From positions 1 to 33,864 of the forward strand of contig CANRZY010000013.1 in NCBI GenBank assembly GCA_947644625.1: a stretch of 33,864 nucleotides of DNA. Reading direction: 5' to 3'. Position numbers and translations under genes: made by a program. Below the pieces are notes generated by a model. The model saw only the letters and a program-made list of their open reading frames with translations. It did no database searches and had not been told where the DNA came from. Origin of the DNA: an uncultured Pseudoflavonifractor sp. (GTDB lineage: Bacteria; Bacillota; Clostridia; Oscillospirales; Oscillospiraceae). Shown one piece after another: positions 6,182 through 14,595 of this stretch (position 1 is its first letter; each line of letters opens with the position of its first letter).

Positions 6182-6586
6182 CTAAAGAGCCTCCTCGATC
6201 CTTGCCTCAAATTTCGCCTTGACCCGGTCTATCAACACCGGAACCATGGCGTGGGTATCGGCGTAAAAGTGCTTGCCGGGGACATAACCGCCCCTGGGCG
6301 TCCGGTGGCCCGAAGTAATGGCATTCGTAACGTATCCCACCGCATAAAGCTTTCCGCCCGATTCGGTGTAAACGTCCTTTTTCGGCCAAACCTTCGCATA
6401 GCCGCCCCCGCTGCCCACATAGGATTCCTGCCAGCTCTGCACCTTCCCCGCGCCGCCAATCCGGCCTCTCACGTCGGTGAGGAGCTCCTGGGCCAATTCT
6501 TCAAACATGGCCCGCCGCTCCTCCGGAATCTTTTTGAGCAAATCGGCAAAATGCTTGTCCAGATCCCGGATGGTAACGCTCTGCAT
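6182..6586 (-). CDS. HK97-gp10-like minor tail/head-tail protein (XkdI-like)
   Basis: 134 residues: an N-terminal helix (LDKHFADLLKKIPEERRAMF), then SWQESYV-GSGGGYAKVWPKK and SGHRTPRGG, then a C-terminal helix. This is the HK97 gp10 layout of neck proteins. The ATG at 6586 shares bases with the stop of the upstream connector gene, so translation is coupled. It sits between the connector and the tail terminator as in PBSX. Confidence 0.75.
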   Translation of the reverse strand: MQSVTIRDLDKHFADLLKKIPEERRAMFEELAQELLTDVRGRIGGAGKVQSWQESYVGSGGGYAKVWPKKDVYTESGGKLYAVGYVTNAITSGHRTPRGGYVPGKHFYADTHAMVPVLIDRVKAKFEARIEEAL

Positions 6587-7260
6587 CAGGGCTCCACCGT
6601 CCTCTCGATCTCATACTCATGCTTGTCCGGATCCATCTCGTGGGCGATCTTCACCCACCAGGGAGCCTTGTCCTCTCCCACGGTGACCAGACTGCCCAGC
6701 TTCAGCTTCACCACGGATGGCGTCACCAGCACCAGCCGAACGGCATTTTGCGCCATGGGCTCCAGCTGCTCATGTCCTTGGTACTTCTCGGTAACCACGG
6801 CTGGGAATTGGATCTTCCTCTGTGTCTCCCGCTCGGTCCCCTGGCAGATCCTGGGCGTCACCAGAGCGACCTTCACCTTCAGGTGCCCCGGTCCCAGGGT
6901 GGTGATAGAAGTGGGCAGGCAGAATTGATCCTTCCACGAAATGGCGTCCGCCAGGGTAAAACTCTGCCTCCTGAGGATAAATTCCGCCTCCCGGCCTCCC
7001 ACGCCGCTGTTGGCATAGATGGCAAGCCCGTTTGCACAGGTCACCTTGGCCCAGGCCTTTCGGTACTCCTTCCACTCCCATCCGGCCGGAAGCTCCTCCA
7101 CCGGTCTTCCACAGATGGCCGCCGGGCTCTCTCCGGCTTCCCGGGCGCACAGTTCCTCCCGCTCACAGCTCTCACATGGATCCACCGCTCGGATTGTCAG
7201 CAGCCTTACTTTCTGGTCCAGCTCCCCCGCGTCAGGGATCCGTTCCGCCATGGCCTCCAT
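6586..7260 (-). CDS. Head-tail joining protein with Cys cluster (XkdH-like position)
   Basis: 224 residues. The opening AGELDQKVRLLTIR is typical of head closure/joining proteins. The rest (for example RQSFTLADAISWKD and LVTVGEDKAPWWVKIAH) is longer than the common 110-residue form. Residues about 28-50 carry four Cys (CESCEREELC ... C), possibly a zinc site, which is unusual in this family. It overlaps the upstream connector gene by 29 nt. A palindrome (7275-7297) lies 15 nt before the chosen start; a start at 7251 is also possible. Confidence 0.65.
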   Translation of the reverse strand: MEAMAERIPDAGELDQKVRLLTIRAVDPCESCEREELCAREAGESPAAICGRPVEELPAGWEWKEYRKAWAKVTCANGLAIYANSGVGGREAEFILRRQSFTLADAISWKDQFCLPTSITTLGPGHLKVKVALVTPRICQGTERETQRKIQFPAVVTEKYQGHEQLEPMAQNAVRLVLVTPSVVKLKLGSLVTVGEDKAPWWVKIAHEMDPDKHEYEIERTVEP

Positions 7261-7585
7261 CCCCTTCCGCAGAGCCGGCGTCCAAATTGGACACCGGCTC
7301 CGTCAGCTTCAGTTGATTGAGGGCCCTCCTGATGGCCGGGTTTTCGTCCACCGCGGCGCCTGTCGCCTCTCTGCGCTCGTAGTAGGCCAACGCCAGGCCA
7401 TGGCACACCAGGTCATAGAGAGCCTTTCTTCCGCTCCCGGCCTCAGGAAGGGCCACTCCAGCCTCCGTCAGATAGGTCCTGGCTGCCAGCACCATGCTCA
7501 TCACCAGATGGTCCTCATCCTCCCCCTCGATGCGCATATACGCCTTTGCCGCCGCCATCTCCTCCGGGCTCAGCCGAGGCTCCAT
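7232..7585 (-). CDS. Head-tail connector protein (gp6/DNA-packaging type)
   Basis: 117 residues. LSPEEMAAAKAYMRIEGEDE, then helices with ARTYLTEAGV ... LVCHGLALAYYERRE match the all-helical gp6-like connectors that stack below the portal. The ATG at 7585 is chosen: GGAGG lies 7 nt upstream and it overlaps the SH3b gene stop by one base. The C-terminal EPVSNLDAGSAEG is encoded by the palindrome at 7275-7297, so the tail of this protein is shaped by a DNA site. Confidence 0.75.
   Translation of the reverse strand: MEPRLSPEEMAAAKAYMRIEGEDEDHLVMSMVLAARTYLTEAGVALPEAGSGRKALYDLVCHGLALAYYERREATGAAVDENPAIRRALNQLKLTEPVSNLDAGSAEGDGGHGGTDP
7275..7297. repeat. Dispersed palindrome, copy 2
   Basis: GGCGTCCAAATTGGACACC core (7277-7295), extended by CC and GG to 23 bp; one arm mismatch. 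It is inside the 3' end of the connector gene and 15 nt upstream of the next start codon. Confidence 0.9.
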
Positions 7586-7884
7586 CACTCCGCCTCCGGC
7601 AGGGCGATAAATTCGGCGTCCACCCAGCCGGTATAGTCAGGGGCCGTCACCAGGTACCACCCGGGCACTCGGACGCCGCCGGGCAGCTCCAAGGCCTCCA
7701 CCTGAGCGCCGTCGGCCAGGATCCCCATGCTGGGATAGCTCTTATGGGGTCCCATCCGGACATTCAGCCCCGCCGCCGCCTTCACAACGGCGTTCGGGCT
7801 CTTGTCCGGCGCCTTGACCTCCTCCGCAGTCTGATCCTTGGTCTCCTCCACGGGAGCCCCCTTCGGCTCATTTTTTCTCGCCAT
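7585..7884 (-). CDS. SH3b-domain protein in the head gene cluster
   Basis: 99 residues. A charged N-terminal 30 residues (ETKDQTAEEVKAPDK) is followed by a bacterial SH3 domain: AAGLNVRMGPHKSYPSMGIL, DGAQVEALE, GWYLVTAPDYTGWVDAEFI. SH3b domains usually bind cell wall or proteins. Placed directly after the capsid gene, it may be a head decoration or head fibre rather than an endolysin part. No enzyme domain is attached. Confidence 0.7.
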   Translation of the reverse strand: MARKNEPKGAPVEETKDQTAEEVKAPDKSPNAVVKAAAGLNVRMGPHKSYPSMGILADGAQVEALELPGGVRVPGWYLVTAPDYTGWVDAEFIALPEAE

Positions 7885-7899
7885 GGCTCATGTCTCCTC

Positions 7900-9174
7900 T
7901 CAGCCCGCCGCCGCGGCAGCCACGGCGATGGTCGCCTTAAACGCCGCCGTCTTATCTACCAGGGACGCTCCCATCCGGCAGATGGCCCGCAGTTCGGTGG
8001 AATCGGTGGCCCAGGCGTCACCGCCCACGTTGGTGGTGGCCAGCTCAATACCCTTGCGGACAAACAGGGTCCCCAGCCGGTCAAACTTACCCACATACAG
8101 GGGGATGGTGGTCTTCACCGTGTCGGCCTTGCCCTCCACCTTCACCGTCTCCTCCTCGCAGGGCAGCTCCGCATCGTCCCCATAGGCCACCTGCCGTCCC
8201 TGGAACCTGGTCACCACCGGATCGGCGGGGTTGGGCACCAGCAGGGGGCGCCCGTTGGCGTCCGCCCAGCCGTCCATCTCCGCAAAGCCCGTCTGGTTGG
8301 TCAGGATGACCGCGCCCCGGCTCTGAGCCGTGTTCAGCGTCTTGATAAGGGCCTTCTTCAGCTCCAGCGCCTCCTTGCCCGCCGTCAGGGGCACCACCGT
8401 CGTAAGCCCCTGCAGGAAGGGCAGCAGCAGGGCGTTCTTTGTCTTGATGTACTTGGGTCCAAACCAGTCCACCACATAGCTCAGCAGCCCGGCGGCGTTG
8501 TCGTCCATCAGCTCGCTGGAGATCTGGATCCGGTCCCCGTACTTCTCTACGTTGTAGTCGTAGCGTCTGAACTTGGGCTTGTCGTCCTTGCCGATGGTCC
8601 CCAACTCCGCCACCTTGGGAAGGACCTCTCCCCCCTCTGTCTCGATCACCCGCCAGCCTGTGGGAGCCGTGACCTGCTCCACCCGGAAGAACCTGGACAG
8701 GTCAAGATACTCCTTCTCCAGCCGCTGGATCCGGTTGTCCACATCGATGGGCACCAGAAAGCCGCCGTCGGAGCCCACGGGATTGCCGCCACTCTCATTC
8801 AGGGCGCTCAGCAGGGGGCTCAGCTCCGCGTCTCCTCCCGCCGCCTTCACGCTTACCCCCCGGCGCATGGCCTTGGCAAAGGCCCTGGCGTACTCATTGC
8901 TGCCCCGGATCTCATCCACCGTTTTGGTCCGCTGCTCTTCCTGCTTCTTGGCCTGTTGGGCCGCCAAAAGGCCCTTTGCTCTCTCATCCGTCTCCTGAAA
9001 ACGCCCTTCCTCGGCAAGCTGCTTTTCCCCGGACAGGATCTCATCGTTGAGCTTGTCCACCTCGGCCATCTTGGCCTTGTGGGCCTCCAGGTCCTTCTTG
9101 GCGAGCAGGTCATTTCCCTCCGTCAGCAGATTCGCCCGCTTGTTTTTGAGCTCGTACAGTTCTTCTCTGGTCAT
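7900..9174 (-). CDS. Major capsid protein, HK97 fold
   Basis: 424 residues. Residues 1-90 are a Lys/Glu-rich coiled coil (the delta/scaffolding domain removed by the protease). The capsid core follows, with GGFLVPIDVDNRI, RRYDYNVEKYGDRIQISSEL, AVILTNQTGFAEMDGW, RQVAYGD and an Ala-rich C-terminus. The ATG at 9174 overlaps the protease stop (ATGA). Start and order fit HK97-type head modules: portal, protease, capsid. Confidence 0.92.
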   Translation of the reverse strand: MTREELYELKNKRANLLTEGNDLLAKKDLEAHKAKMAEVDKLNDEILSGEKQLAEEGRFQETDERAKGLLAAQQAKKQEEQRTKTVDEIRGSNEYARAFAKAMRRGVSVKAAGGDAELSPLLSALNESGGNPVGSDGGFLVPIDVDNRIQRLEKEYLDLSRFFRVEQVTAPTGWRVIETEGGEVLPKVAELGTIGKDDKPKFRRYDYNVEKYGDRIQISSELMDDNAAGLLSYVVDWFGPKYIKTKNALLLPFLQGLTTVVPLTAGKEALELKKALIKTLNTAQSRGAVILTNQTGFAEMDGWADANGRPLLVPNPADPVVTRFQGRQVAYGDDAELPCEEETVKVEGKADTVKTTIPLYVGKFDRLGTLFVRKGIELATTNVGGDAWATDSTELRAICRMGASLVDKTAAFKATIAVAAAAAG

Positions 9175-9866
9175 ACCTTGATACCTCCAAATCGTTTTTC
9201 TTCCTGCTCTTGCTTGGCCTTGGCCAGCAGGAGCGCTTCCTCCTCCGGTGCCCCGGAGCCGTCCCGCGGCTCGCCCTTGCCGCCGTACCGCTTGATAACG
9301 CCCGCCCTGGGCTGGGCGGGGACAGCAACGAAGGAGCACTCATAGGCGTCCTTCGCTTCGTCCAGATCAATGTGGCAAACCCGTCCATCATACGTTTTCC
9401 CAGGGATATGACCGCAATAGACCTCCCCACAGTCCTTCCCGCAGATGGAGCATATCGCCCGCTTTACAACGCACCCTACGGACACCTCCCGCATGATCCC
9501 GCCCTCAATAGCGGCGATCACCGGAGCACTCTCCTCCGTCCGCAGCATGTATACCCGCAGCACCAGGCGGTTACTTTCTCCGTCCTTTTCCACCTGAGCG
9601 GCGTAGATTCGGGCAAGCTGCTTGCCGGCGCTCCATTGGTGGTCGCAGATAACGCTCCTCCCCACATAGAGCTTTGCCAGCCCCTCCAGCGTCCGCAGCG
9701 TAAAGCGTTCAAATTCCCGGTCCACCTGGTCGTCGCAGGCCGCTACCCGGAAAATAAACACATCTTCCGCCGTCAATGGGCGGAGCGTCTGCCGATTGAT
9801 CAGCCCCAAATCCTGATCCGTAACGTCCAATGCCTTGACCACGGAAAATTTCTTGATCTCATCCAT
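9171..9866 (-). CDS. Prohead maturation protease (HK97 type)
   Basis: 231 residues. His76 in SVICDHQWSA and Ser129 in MREVSVGCV are the probable catalytic pair of the U35 prohead protease family. An inserted Cys-rich stretch (C139, C142, C146, C151) may bind zinc. The protease cleaves the capsid delta domain and itself during head maturation. It lies between portal and capsid. Confidence 0.85.
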   Translation of the reverse strand: MDEIKKFSVVKALDVTDQDLGLINRQTLRPLTAEDVFIFRVAACDDQVDREFERFTLRTLEGLAKLYVGRSVICDHQWSAGKQLARIYAAQVEKDGESNRLVLRVYMLRTEESAPVIAAIEGGIMREVSVGCVVKRAICSICGKDCGEVYCGHIPGKTYDGRVCHIDLDEAKDAYECSFVAVPAQPRAGVIKRYGGKGEPRDGSGAPEEEALLLAKAKQEQEEKRFGGIKV

Positions 9867-9868
9867 CC

Positions 9869-11203
9869 CTACATCCCCTCTCTCAGCCTGTTGATGATCT
9901 CATCCGCCACCCGGCTCGCTTCCGCCTCTGGCAAGAGCTTACCGACATTCCGAAATACGCTCAATGCGGCAAACATGTCCATGGGGCCATAATTCCAGCT
10001 GGAGTAATAGGTATCTCCGCCCGGAACGGGCCCCCGGTCGTCCAGCGCCCGAATATCGTTCGCGGAATAGCCGCCGATCTCCCGCATGGCCTTGTAGAAT
10101 GCCGCCTGGGCCTCCGTATCCCCCCGCAGGAACACCTTCAGCTCCCGCTTGATCCGCAGGTTCGCCGCCCGCTCGGAGGGCAACAGCAGCCTGCTGGTAT
10201 CCTCCTGCTCCCTCTGGATCGTATCCGGAAGCATGGTGTAGTTGACAAACTCGATGGAGTTCTGCTCGTTGCTCTCATAGCTCTGCTTTCCCGCAAAAAC
10301 CAGGTGGGGCGGCACACCGAAGAACCGGCACACATCCAGCACCCGTACCTCCTTCGATTCAATAAATTGGGCGTCGGAGTTGTTCATGGCCACCGTCTGG
10401 TACTTGAGCCCCAGATCCAAAACAGCCGTGCGGAACTGCTTCCCCGGTCCCCGGTGGACCGCCTCCCACTCCCGGCGCAAACGCTCCTTTTTGGATATGA
10501 CCTCTATGACGTTCCCCTTGGCGTCCTTTACCTCGAAGTTACCTGACAGGTCGCTGTCCGCCGTCAATACTCCCGACGGGCGCCCGCCGTTATCGTATAC
10601 GTCCCGCTCGTAGCTCTGGGCTGCCAGGTCGGTCCGTATGGTTTCCGCCGCTCTGCGAAGGATGGAGATCCCCTCAATACCGTCCTCGCTGTACTCCTTG
10701 TAATGCAGGATATCCTCCGGTGGGATCCAGGTGGTCTCCCCTGTCGTCGGATGGAAGAATACATACCAGAGCTTTCCTCGGGGATCTACAAATGGGGTCA
10801 CGGGATCCGGCGGCAGCGGGATCAATTCCTCCGGCCATCCGGTCGCCGGATTCCGGGCGATCCAGGCATAAGCGTTTCCCTTCAGATACTTGTTGCAGCC
10901 CATCAGCATTTCATAGTCAAGCCTGTTCATGGCCTCATTGGGCCGCCCCCACAGCACCTTGCCCAGCCGGTGGTTCGGGATCCGCTGCTTGCTGCCTTCG
11001 TCCATCACATAGATGGGCAAGACCGCCATGGAGCCCGCCCGCAGCGTCACGCACCGACTCACCGTGGACACCTTCATGGCCTTGTCCCGGCTCAGCATAG
11101 CATTTTCCCCGGTAAGCCACCCCTCCGGGTTGTCCAGGGTCAAGGTGCGGACAACTCCGCCCGCCGACTTAGCCACCCGGCCAAGCCCTTTATCAAACAG
11201 CAC
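9869..11203 (-). CDS. Phage portal protein (HK97 type)
   Basis: About 444 residues. The GTG at 11203 gives MLFDKGLGRVAKSAGG, the usual portal N-terminus, with AGAGGGGG upstream; a TTG at 11236 would add 11 residues without a ribosome binding site. Family marks include RPNEAMNRLDYEMLMGCNKY, LKGNAYAWI, DILHYKEYS, GVPPHLVFAG and NSIEFVNYTMLP. The dodecameric portal sits at the capsid vertex and is the DNA entry channel. It overlaps the end of the membrane-protein gene by 11 nt. Confidence 0.92.
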   Translation of the reverse strand: MLFDKGLGRVAKSAGGVVRTLTLDNPEGWLTGENAMLSRDKAMKVSTVSRCVTLRAGSMAVLPIYVMDEGSKQRIPNHRLGKVLWGRPNEAMNRLDYEMLMGCNKYLKGNAYAWIARNPATGWPEELIPLPPDPVTPFVDPRGKLWYVFFHPTTGETTWIPPEDILHYKEYSEDGIEGISILRRAAETIRTDLAAQSYERDVYDNGGRPSGVLTADSDLSGNFEVKDAKGNVIEVISKKERLRREWEAVHRGPGKQFRTAVLDLGLKYQTVAMNNSDAQFIESKEVRVLDVCRFFGVPPHLVFAGKQSYESNEQNSIEFVNYTMLPDTIQREQEDTSRLLLPSERAANLRIKRELKVFLRGDTEAQAAFYKAMREIGGYSANDIRALDDRGPVPGGDTYYSSWNYGPMDMFAALSVFRNVGKLLPEAEASRVADEIINRLREGM

Positions 11204-11375
11204 CTCTCCGCCCCCTCTCCACCAGGACCGCTCCAACGATACACATCCCGCCGCCTGCGATCAGCCCCGCAGGCAGCCACACAAGAGCCGCCCCCACGCT
11301 CACCAGCACAGCGCCGGCAACAAAAAGCCCGTCCACCACCAGCCCCAGCCGTTCATCCTTACTCAGCTTCTTCAT
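11193..11375 (-). CDS. Small two-helix membrane protein, 60 aa
   Basis: MKKLSKDERLGLVVDGLFVA begins a protein with two hydrophobic spans (about residues 10-32 and 35-54) and a positively charged end (RGRRGAV). It lies between TerL and portal. Similar tiny membrane proteins occur at this place in other Firmicute prophages; function unknown. A GTGTCC palindrome lies 12 nt upstream of its ATG. Confidence 0.65.
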   Translation of the reverse strand: MKKLSKDERLGLVVDGLFVAGAVLVSVGAALVWLPAGLIAGGGMCIVGAVLVERGRRGAV

Positions 11376-11386
11376 GCCATCCTCCC

Positions 11387-11403
11387 GTGTCCAAATTGGA
11401 CAC
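11387..11403. repeat. Dispersed palindrome, copy 3
   Basis: GTGTCCAAATTGGACAC, a perfect palindrome around a central base, in the 29-nt gap between the TerL stop and the small membrane-protein start. Confidence 0.92.
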
Positions 11404-11404
11404 C

Positions 11405-13222
11405 CTACAAAGTAAAATCATCCCGTCCCAATACTTGGGCCAGATCCGGCCCGCCGTTCCGCTTCACCAGGGCCCGCGCCAGGGCGTTCATAGCGGCGGC
11501 TACCGGGTCAATACGCTCAGTGTCGTCCTTATGCTTCTTGGAGAGCTTAATGTCGCCATAGTTGTTGACAATCTCCACAGCATTGGCCAGGCACCAGATC
11601 AGGAGTGGGCTCTCCTCCAGCACCAGCCTGTCCTGGAGCAGCAACTCCCGAAAGCCCTTGACCGCCAGATTCTGCCCGGCGCAGGTCTGGGAGATCTCCA
11701 CACAGAAGTCCTCGTTGTTGCGATCCTGGCACATCTTGATGGCCAGGTCGGTGGCATTGTGGCCGTCATAATCCACCTCCACCACCGCCCAGCGGTGGTC
11801 CCGTTCGCCCTGGCAGATCCAATTTTCCACGTAGCTGTTGTCGGTCACATCGCCGGGGGTCAGAGTGCAGTGCCCGCTCTTGGCCCAGGCCACGTAGGGG
11901 ACCCGGTCCGTGTGCTCGTGATACCGGGCCCGGTTCTCCGGCATGAAGCCATGTACCTTGATGGCCACCCGGCCATCCGGCAGCAGGAACACGGCGGCCG
12001 TCCCGGATAGGTCGATCCGCTTGCCCAGGTCAAAGCCAGGCCAGCACTCCAGGCCATCGGTCAGCTCGGCAAACTGCTCTCTGGGCACCTGGGCCCTCTT
12101 GGCCTTTTCCATGCAGATCTCATCCAGGTACCGGTTGACGCTGCCGGTCTGCCACTGGCACATCCGGCGAGTAAGGAACTGCCGGATCTTGTGGGGGTCG
12201 TTGGAGCCGTACGCGGCGGTGTACTCGGTTTCGATCTGCTCCAGCAGGTACTTGCTGTACTCGTTGGGGTACCGCAGGCAGGGATTGGCCATACACCACA
12301 AGCTTTTGTCGTGGGGGTTGGCCCCCTCCGGCAGCTCCCGAATCATAACAAAATAGGTCTCATCGACCACATCGCCGTCCAGCACCCGCTTGGCGTAGGC
12401 TTCCTCCGAATAGCACGGCTTGGACTGGGCGTCATCGCCAGCAGTGGTAATCGTATCCAGAAGGGCCTGTGGGCGCTTACCAAAGGAGTTGAGGCCGATG
12501 TCATAGATGTCGGAGGTCGGATGGGCGTGGTACTCATCCACCACATAGTAACTTGGAGCACCGGAGTCCTTGTTCTTGGTGTCCTTGGACAGCGCCCTCA
12601 TATATCCGCCCCGTGTTCGGTGGGTAACCGGATTAGACTTTGGGATATAGAGCCGCTGGGCGATATTGGGGCTGGCCTGGGCGATCTTCTTGGCGTCCCC
12701 AAAGACACGCATGGCCTGGCTGCGGTCAACGGCGGCACACTCCACCTCCGGCTCCATCTCAAAGACAGCCAGTTCCGGATGGTACGGCGGATACATAGCG
12801 TCTCCGCACATATGGTAGAGGGCCTGACCAGACTTTTCGGTGGATTTGAAATTGCCACGGGCCCGCTTGTTGTAGGTCCGTTTGAACCGTCTGGCCCCGG
12901 TATCCTTGTGGACCCAGCCATAGGTGCAGCCCAGGTCAAAGATCTGCCAGGGCTGGAGCCGGATGGGCTCCCGCTGCTCCACCCCTCGAACCTGGATACA
13001 TTGCCCGAACCACCGGATGATCCGGTCCGCTCTGGTGGTGTCGAACACATAGGGGAACTCCTCAGTGCCCTGCCGCTCCAGGTCATTCAGATGCCGTTGG
13101 CAGGCGGCGATCTCATAGGGACAGCACAGGTTGTGCAGCTTCCCCCGGACGACCTGCTTGGCGTATACGCTGACCGGGTGGTGCTTGCCGCTCTGATGCC
13201 TGACCTTCTTAGTCATCGCCAA
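11405..13222 (-). CDS. terL: Terminase large subunit
   Basis: 605 residues. The ATPase half has a Walker A-like KRARGNFKST near residue 120 and a Walker B YYVVDE at about 225-230. The nuclease half shows the acidic motifs FDLGKRIDLSG, VEVDYDGHNAT and DPVAAAMNA. It cuts concatemeric DNA and drives packaging through the portal. A TTG start at 13222 has AGGAGG 9 nt upstream; the ATG at 13216 is the alternative. Its start overlaps the end of a gene remnant. Confidence 0.93.
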   Translation of the reverse strand: MAMTKKVRHQSGKHHPVSVYAKQVVRGKLHNLCCPYEIAACQRHLNDLERQGTEEFPYVFDTTRADRIIRWFGQCIQVRGVEQREPIRLQPWQIFDLGCTYGWVHKDTGARRFKRTYNKRARGNFKSTEKSGQALYHMCGDAMYPPYHPELAVFEMEPEVECAAVDRSQAMRVFGDAKKIAQASPNIAQRLYIPKSNPVTHRTRGGYMRALSKDTKNKDSGAPSYYVVDEYHAHPTSDIYDIGLNSFGKRPQALLDTITTAGDDAQSKPCYSEEAYAKRVLDGDVVDETYFVMIRELPEGANPHDKSLWCMANPCLRYPNEYSKYLLEQIETEYTAAYGSNDPHKIRQFLTRRMCQWQTGSVNRYLDEICMEKAKRAQVPREQFAELTDGLECWPGFDLGKRIDLSGTAAVFLLPDGRVAIKVHGFMPENRARYHEHTDRVPYVAWAKSGHCTLTPGDVTDNSYVENWICQGERDHRWAVVEVDYDGHNATDLAIKMCQDRNNEDFCVEISQTCAGQNLAVKGFRELLLQDRLVLEESPLLIWCLANAVEIVNNYGDIKLSKKHKDDTERIDPVAAAMNALARALVKRNGGPDLAQVLGRDDFTL

Positions 13223-13407
13223 AGAGATCAGCCTCCTCTCCGGGGGACTCCTCCGGCTCGATCTTGGCAGGGAGCTCCAGACGGCCTCGTCCGGATACGG
13301 TCAAGCCCAGGTCGCCGCCAGCGACCCGGCACTGCCTGAAAAAGCGATCCTGGATAGGGAATCAGGTCTGCAACAGCCCGCATTTCAAGTTTCGTTATTG
13401 TTTTCAT
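13209..13407 (-). pseudogene. Remnant of a deleted gene between TerS and TerL
   Basis: An ATG at 13407 with an AGAGGCG site opens MKTITKLEMRAVADLIPYP, which looks like the N-terminus of ParB-domain/DNA-methylase phage proteins. The reading then becomes Arg/Pro/Gly-rich nonsense, ending at 13228. In another frame a coding-like C-terminus appears: DRFFRQCRVAGGDLGLTVSG ... IEPEESPGEEADLFGDD, ending with TAA at 13211-13209. The two ends meet near CCCTATCCAG without the middle of a protein, as expected from a large internal deletion. A short real 59-residue product cannot be excluded. Confidence 0.5.
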
Positions 13408-13418
13408 GAAATCGCCTC

Positions 13419-13928
13419 TCAGTCCCCAAATAGGTCCTCATCATCCCCCACATCGCCGGTGGCCTGGACCGCCCGCTTTCTGGCCAGGTGTACCCGTCCA
13501 GAGGGTGTCAGGCCCAGTTTGTCAGCGAACTGCAGGATAGAGCGCTCCTGACCCTGGAGCTTGGTCATGAGGCTGTCCAGCTTCCCCAGGATGGCTGCCT
13601 GGACCTCCGGATCTGTGTCTTTGGCCTTGGATTCCTTCAGCAGCCGGGTGAACAGTTGGTGGGTGGCATCCCGGCGTGACAACATGGTACAATAGACGGC
13701 GAGGATCTCGCCGTCCAAAGCATCCAGGATACTCACGCCATCCATTCGCTTGACGATCTCCAGCCAGTAGCGTTTTGCCTTGGCGTCAGTCTTCACGTAA
13801 TTGGGCGGCTGCAGTTCCAGCTTAGGCCGAACTGGCATGACCTCATTCTCGGCCTGCTCCCTGGCTAACCTCTCGCTTTTCGTCAAATGCTTGGTCTGTT
13901 TTTCTAGCAGCTTAACGTTTGCCGGCAT
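13419..13928 (-). CDS. terS: Terminase small subunit (P27 family)
   Basis: 169 residues with MPVRPKLELQPPNYVKTDAK, AKRYWLEIVKRM, ILDALDGEILAVYC and DKLGLTPSGRVHLARKR, typical of P27-type small terminases that recognise the packaging site and recruit TerL. GGAGGAGATAGTC precedes the ATG at 13928. The acidic end DDEDLFGD resembles the end of the neighbouring remnant. Confidence 0.88.
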   Translation of the reverse strand: MPANVKLLEKQTKHLTKSERLAREQAENEVMPVRPKLELQPPNYVKTDAKAKRYWLEIVKRMDGVSILDALDGEILAVYCTMLSRRDATHQLFTRLLKESKAKDTDPEVQAAILGKLDSLMTKLQGQERSILQFADKLGLTPSGRVHLARKRAVQATGDVGDDEDLFGD

Positions 13929-14148
13929 GACTATCTCCTCCCGTCCCTGGCGGGCAAAACGCCATTGGGGAATTTTTCTCACGTCCGAGGCTGCACGGGG
14001 TATCCAGAGCGGGCGCTCAAAACTTTCCGAGGGCGGGGGGGCACCCCCGTAGGGGGTGACGCCGCCAAGCGCCAACGCCGGAGAGAGTATAAGGGCAGAC
14101 ACACGCACCCACGGACGGGCGGGCGAAGCCTCCCGGTGCAAAAGCGTG
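13929..14148. other. Non-coding gap between HNH and TerS, candidate cos/packaging site
   Basis: About 220 bp of GC-rich DNA without a convincing gene. A perfect 7-bp hairpin, CACCCCC-GTA-GGGGGTG, lies at 14042-14058. In HK97-like phages with an HNH-TerS-TerL order the cohesive-end site lies here. No cut site can be named from sequence alone. Confidence 0.35.
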
Positions 14149-14517
14149 TTATTTTTCGCCGTTTTTTCGGCGTTCCTCTGCCTGCTCCTCAGCCGTCTTT
14201 TTGTCGTGATGGTGCTTACATAGGCTCTGCAGGTTCTCCGGGTCGATGAACAGTGCCCAGTTCCCACGGAACGGCCTGACATGATCCGCCACCGTGGCGT
14301 AGGTGCGAATGCCCTTGGCAGCACACACCCGGCAGAACGGCTCCCGTATCAACTGGGCAGGCCGCAGGTCAATCTTCCAGATCGGCAGATTGTACCAGTC
14401 GTGCCACTCGGCGCTCAGCCTCCGCTGGTGCTTGGGCTTGTGCTTCACACACCATCCCTCTCGGGTCAAAACAGCACACCCAGGATGTCGGCAGGGACGG
14501 AGAGGCTTGCTCGCCAT
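14149..14517 (-). CDS. HNH endonuclease of the packaging module
   Basis: 122 residues. FCRVCAAKGI (zinc Cys), ATVADHVRPFRGN (first His of HNH), DPENLQSLCKHHHDKKT (Asn and last His) make a complete HNH/McrA-type nuclease. HNH proteins beside TerS are needed for cos cleavage in HK97-like phages. GGAGGTGATAGCCC precedes the ATG at 14517. First gene after the early-operon terminator. Confidence 0.88.
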   Translation of the reverse strand: MASKPLRPCRHPGCAVLTREGWCVKHKPKHQRRLSAEWHDWYNLPIWKIDLRPAQLIREPFCRVCAAKGIRTYATVADHVRPFRGNWALFIDPENLQSLCKHHHDKKTAEEQAEERRKNGEK

Positions 14518-14542
14518 GGGCTATCACCTCCAGGATCCGAGC

Positions 14543-14595
14543 AAAACAAAAAGCCTGAGCCAACACAGCCGCAGTTGCGGTTGGATGGCTCAGGC
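14543..14595 (-). terminator. Strong terminator closing the early operon
   Basis: On the minus strand, TGGCTCAGGC pairs with itself inverted (14586-14595 with 14553-14562, 10 bp), has an inner CCGCA/TGCGG stem, and is followed by TTTTTGTTTTG. Late genes lie downstream, so late transcription needs antitermination or a promoter close to 14520-14545. Confidence 0.8.

Noticed and set aside
7546-9345. A 599-codon open frame on the plus strand opposite the capsid gene
   Set aside because: It mirrors the GC-rich capsid, SH3b and connector genes, has low-complexity His/Leu/Arg composition and no ribosome binding site. Long antisense frames are usual in such DNA.
10703-13339. Long plus-strand frames opposite portal and TerL
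   Set aside because: They are antisense shadows; the minus-strand proteins show conserved motifs throughout.
14042-14058. CACCCCC-GTA-GGGGGTG hairpin as a terminator
   Set aside because: No T-tract on either strand; listed only as part of the possible packaging region.
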